From an uncultured Cocleimonas sp. (GTDB taxonomy: Bacteria; Pseudomonadota; Gammaproteobacteria; Thiotrichales; Thiotrichaceae): 7,404 bases of DNA. The notes below the pieces were generated by a model. That model saw only the letters and a list, made by a program, of their open reading frames with translations. It had not been told where the DNA came from and did not search any database. Below are positions 6,287 through 7,404 of this stretch, piece by piece (within the stretch, counting starts at the first letter, position 1; every line of letters begins with the position of its first letter). The stretch is from NCBI GenBank assembly GCA_937974135.1, contig CALJIH010000108.1, forward strand, positions 1 through 7,404. Reading direction: 5' to 3'. The translations under genes and the position numbers were made by a program.

Positions 6287-6317
6287 AAAAACCCCTAAAA
6301 GTACGGGGGTGTCTTTT
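6287..6317 (+). repeat. Right copy of the inverted repeat flanking fmt
   Basis: Positions 6297-6317 are the reverse complement of 5249-5269 with one mismatch (C6304). The copy fills most of the fmt-rsmB gap and stops 2 nt before the rsmB ATG. On the minus strand it has terminator-like form: CCCC, a loop, GGGG (6295-6292), then TTTTT (6291-6287). Confidence 0.85.
6292..6312 (+). promoter_or_regulatory. rsmB ribosome-binding site inside a hairpin
   Basis: GGGGGTG (6305-6311) can pair along its whole length with the anti-Shine-Dalgarno CACCUCC, with one G-U wobble, and lies 8 nt before the rsmB ATG. CCCC (6292-6295) can pair with four of those G residues across a loop of about 10 nt, which would hide the site in the mRNA. 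The same G-run is complementary to the left repeat copy at 5257-5261 in a def-fmt-rsmB transcript. The site and pairing are visible; regulation is inferred. Confidence 0.55.
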
Positions 6318-6319
6318 AT

Positions 6320-7404
6320 ATGTCTAAATCTCCAGCAAAGAATCCCAGAACAGAAGCCGCAAAAATACTTCAGTCGGTGATATACAAGGGCGAGTCTTTA
6401 ACTACTGCATTAACAAACAATGATAGCCCTTTAGTTAGTGATTTGTGTTATGGCAGTTTGCGCTGGCATGAACCATTGAGTTTCATACTCGATGAATTAA
6501 TGTCAAAAAAACTCAAGAACAAAGACAAAGATATAGAGTGTTTGATACGCATAGGTTTGTATCAAATCATTTATCAAAATACGCCAGATCACGCTGCCGT
6601 TGGCGAGACCGTCAACGCATTAAAAGGCTTAAAAAAACCGTGGGCGAAAAATCTGGTCAATGCAGTATTGCGTAATTTTTTACGTGGACAAGAAAAACTA
6701 CTCAAGCAAAAAGACGACTATTGGCCTGCACGATTTGCCTTTCCACAGTGGCTGTTAGATCGAATAAAGAACGCTTATCCTGAAAATTGGCAAGCGATAT
6801 TTGCCGAATCAAATAAGCGTGCACCAATGACCCTGCGCGTTAATCTAAACCGTCAAACCCGCAATGAATACCTTAAAAAATTAAAAGAAGCAGGGATTGA
6901 TGCTGAAATAGTAGCCAGTGTAGATACCGCTATTATGCTAGCCAAACCACAAAATGTTTTTGATTTACCAGGCTTTGAAGAAGGTGAAGTATCTGTCCAA
7001 GATGCGGCTGCACAAGGTGCATCTATTTTATTGGACTGCCAAGATGGTATGACCATTCTTGATGCCTGTGCTGCACCAGGCGGTAAAACAGGACATATTT
7101 TAGAAAGTGCAAAAGACTTAAGCGTCATAGCCATGGATAGTAGTGAGGCTCGCTTAAAACGCGTTGCTGAAAATTTAGATCGTTTAAAACTGTCTGCGAC
7201 GATAGTTGCGTCCGACGCTTTAGAAACTGATAACTATGCGAAAGATATTTTATTTGATCGAATCTTATTGGATGCACCCTGCTCTGCAACCGGTGTAATA
7301 CGACGACATCCCGATATTAAAGTATTACGACGTGATTCTGACATTAAACAATTAGCCCAGTTACAGGGTAAAATCATGGATGCGCTTTGGCAAAAGTTAA
7401 AACC
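6320..7404 (+). CDS. rsmB: 16S rRNA (cytosine-967-C5)-methyltransferase, C-terminus cut by window edge
   Basis: RsmB (Sun/Fmu) methylates C5 of cytosine 967 in 16S rRNA using S-adenosylmethionine. About 361 codons are present; the E. coli protein has about 429. An N-terminal NusB-like RNA-binding domain covers about 1-135 (LCYGSLRWHEPL at 42-53, HAAVGETVNA at 91-100, NLVNAVLRNF at 111-120). The methyltransferase domain begins near 165: GFEEGEVSVQDAAAQ (218-232), the SAM-binding DACAAPGGKT (248-257) and LLDAPCSATGVIRRHPDIK (316-334), whose Cys321 corresponds to the product-release cysteine (E. coli Cys325). The nucleophilic cysteine (E. coli Cys375) is beyond the window. The ATG at 6320 is supported by GGGGGTG 8 nt upstream and by the NusB-domain N-terminus; the in-frame ATG at 6284 meets a stop after four codons. 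It is third in the def-fmt-rsmB order. Confidence 0.96.
   Translation, partial: MSKSPAKNPRTEAAKILQSVIYKGESLTTALTNNDSPLVSDLCYGSLRWHEPLSFILDELMSKKLKNKDKDIECLIRIGLYQIIYQNTPDHAAVGETVNALKGLKKPWAKNLVNAVLRNFLRGQEKLLKQKDDYWPARFAFPQWLLDRIKNAYPENWQAIFAESNKRAPMTLRVNLNRQTRNEYLKKLKEAGIDAEIVASVDTAIMLAKPQNVFDLPGFEEGEVSVQDAAAQGASILLDCQDGMTILDACAAPGGKTGHILESAKDLSVIAMDSSEARLKRVAENLDRLKLSATIVASDALETDNYAKDILFDRILLDAPCSATGVIRRHPDIKVLRRDSDIKQLAQLQGKIMDALWQKLK

Noticed and set aside
6853..7134. Minus-strand open frame within rsmB
   Set aside because: The plus strand here encodes the SAM-binding motif DACAAPGGKT of RsmB; the antisense frame is incidental.
1..7404. CRISPR array, prophage, insertion sequence, tRNA or rRNA
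   Set aside because: No regularly spaced repeats, no transposase or integrase motifs and no tRNA-like cloverleaf or rRNA sequence was recognised by eye on either strand.

Overview
The window looks like chromosomal housekeeping DNA from an AT-rich gammaproteobacterium. The protein sequences resemble the Escherichia coli orthologues from memory, and the gene order follows the conserved gammaproteobacterial neighbourhood topA / smg / dprA / LysM protein facing def / fmt / rsmB. No phage, plasmid, transposase or CRISPR signature was seen, and genus cannot be told from this sequence alone.

Layout. A leftward block on the minus strand reads, in transcription order, LysM-domain lipoprotein (4459-3188), dprA (3094-1925), smg (1589-1119) and the N-terminal 207 codons of topA (621-1, running off the left edge). 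A rightward block reads def (4718-5227), fmt (5330-6262) and the first 361 codons of rsmB (6320 onward, running off the right edge). The two blocks diverge from a 258-bp promoter region (4460-4717). Two intrinsic terminators interrupt the leftward block, one after the LysM gene (about 3136-3161) and one after smg (about 1062-1086). The gaps dprA-smg (335 bp) and smg-topA (497 bp) are long for this cluster, so these genes probably form several transcription units here.

Functional themes. Def, Fmt and RsmB serve translation: Fmt formylates initiator Met-tRNA, Def removes the formyl group from nascent proteins, and RsmB methylates C967 of 16S rRNA. DprA loads RecA on incoming single-stranded DNA, TopA relaxes negative supercoils, Smg is a conserved protein of unclear role, and the LysM lipoprotein is probably a cell-envelope protein.

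The most unusual content is intergenic. A 21-nt sequence lies in inverted orientation on both sides of fmt (5249-5269 and 6297-6317) with a single mismatch, and its right copy contains the apparent ribosome-binding site of rsmB. In a def-fmt-rsmB transcript the two copies could pair with each other and mask that site. A shorter third copy of the core lies at 936-951 upstream of topA, beside a degenerate CTTCGAC/GCTCAG-type palindrome. This suggests a dispersed intergenic repeat family that may have been co-opted for expression control. That interpretation is inference; the repeats themselves are read directly from the sequence.
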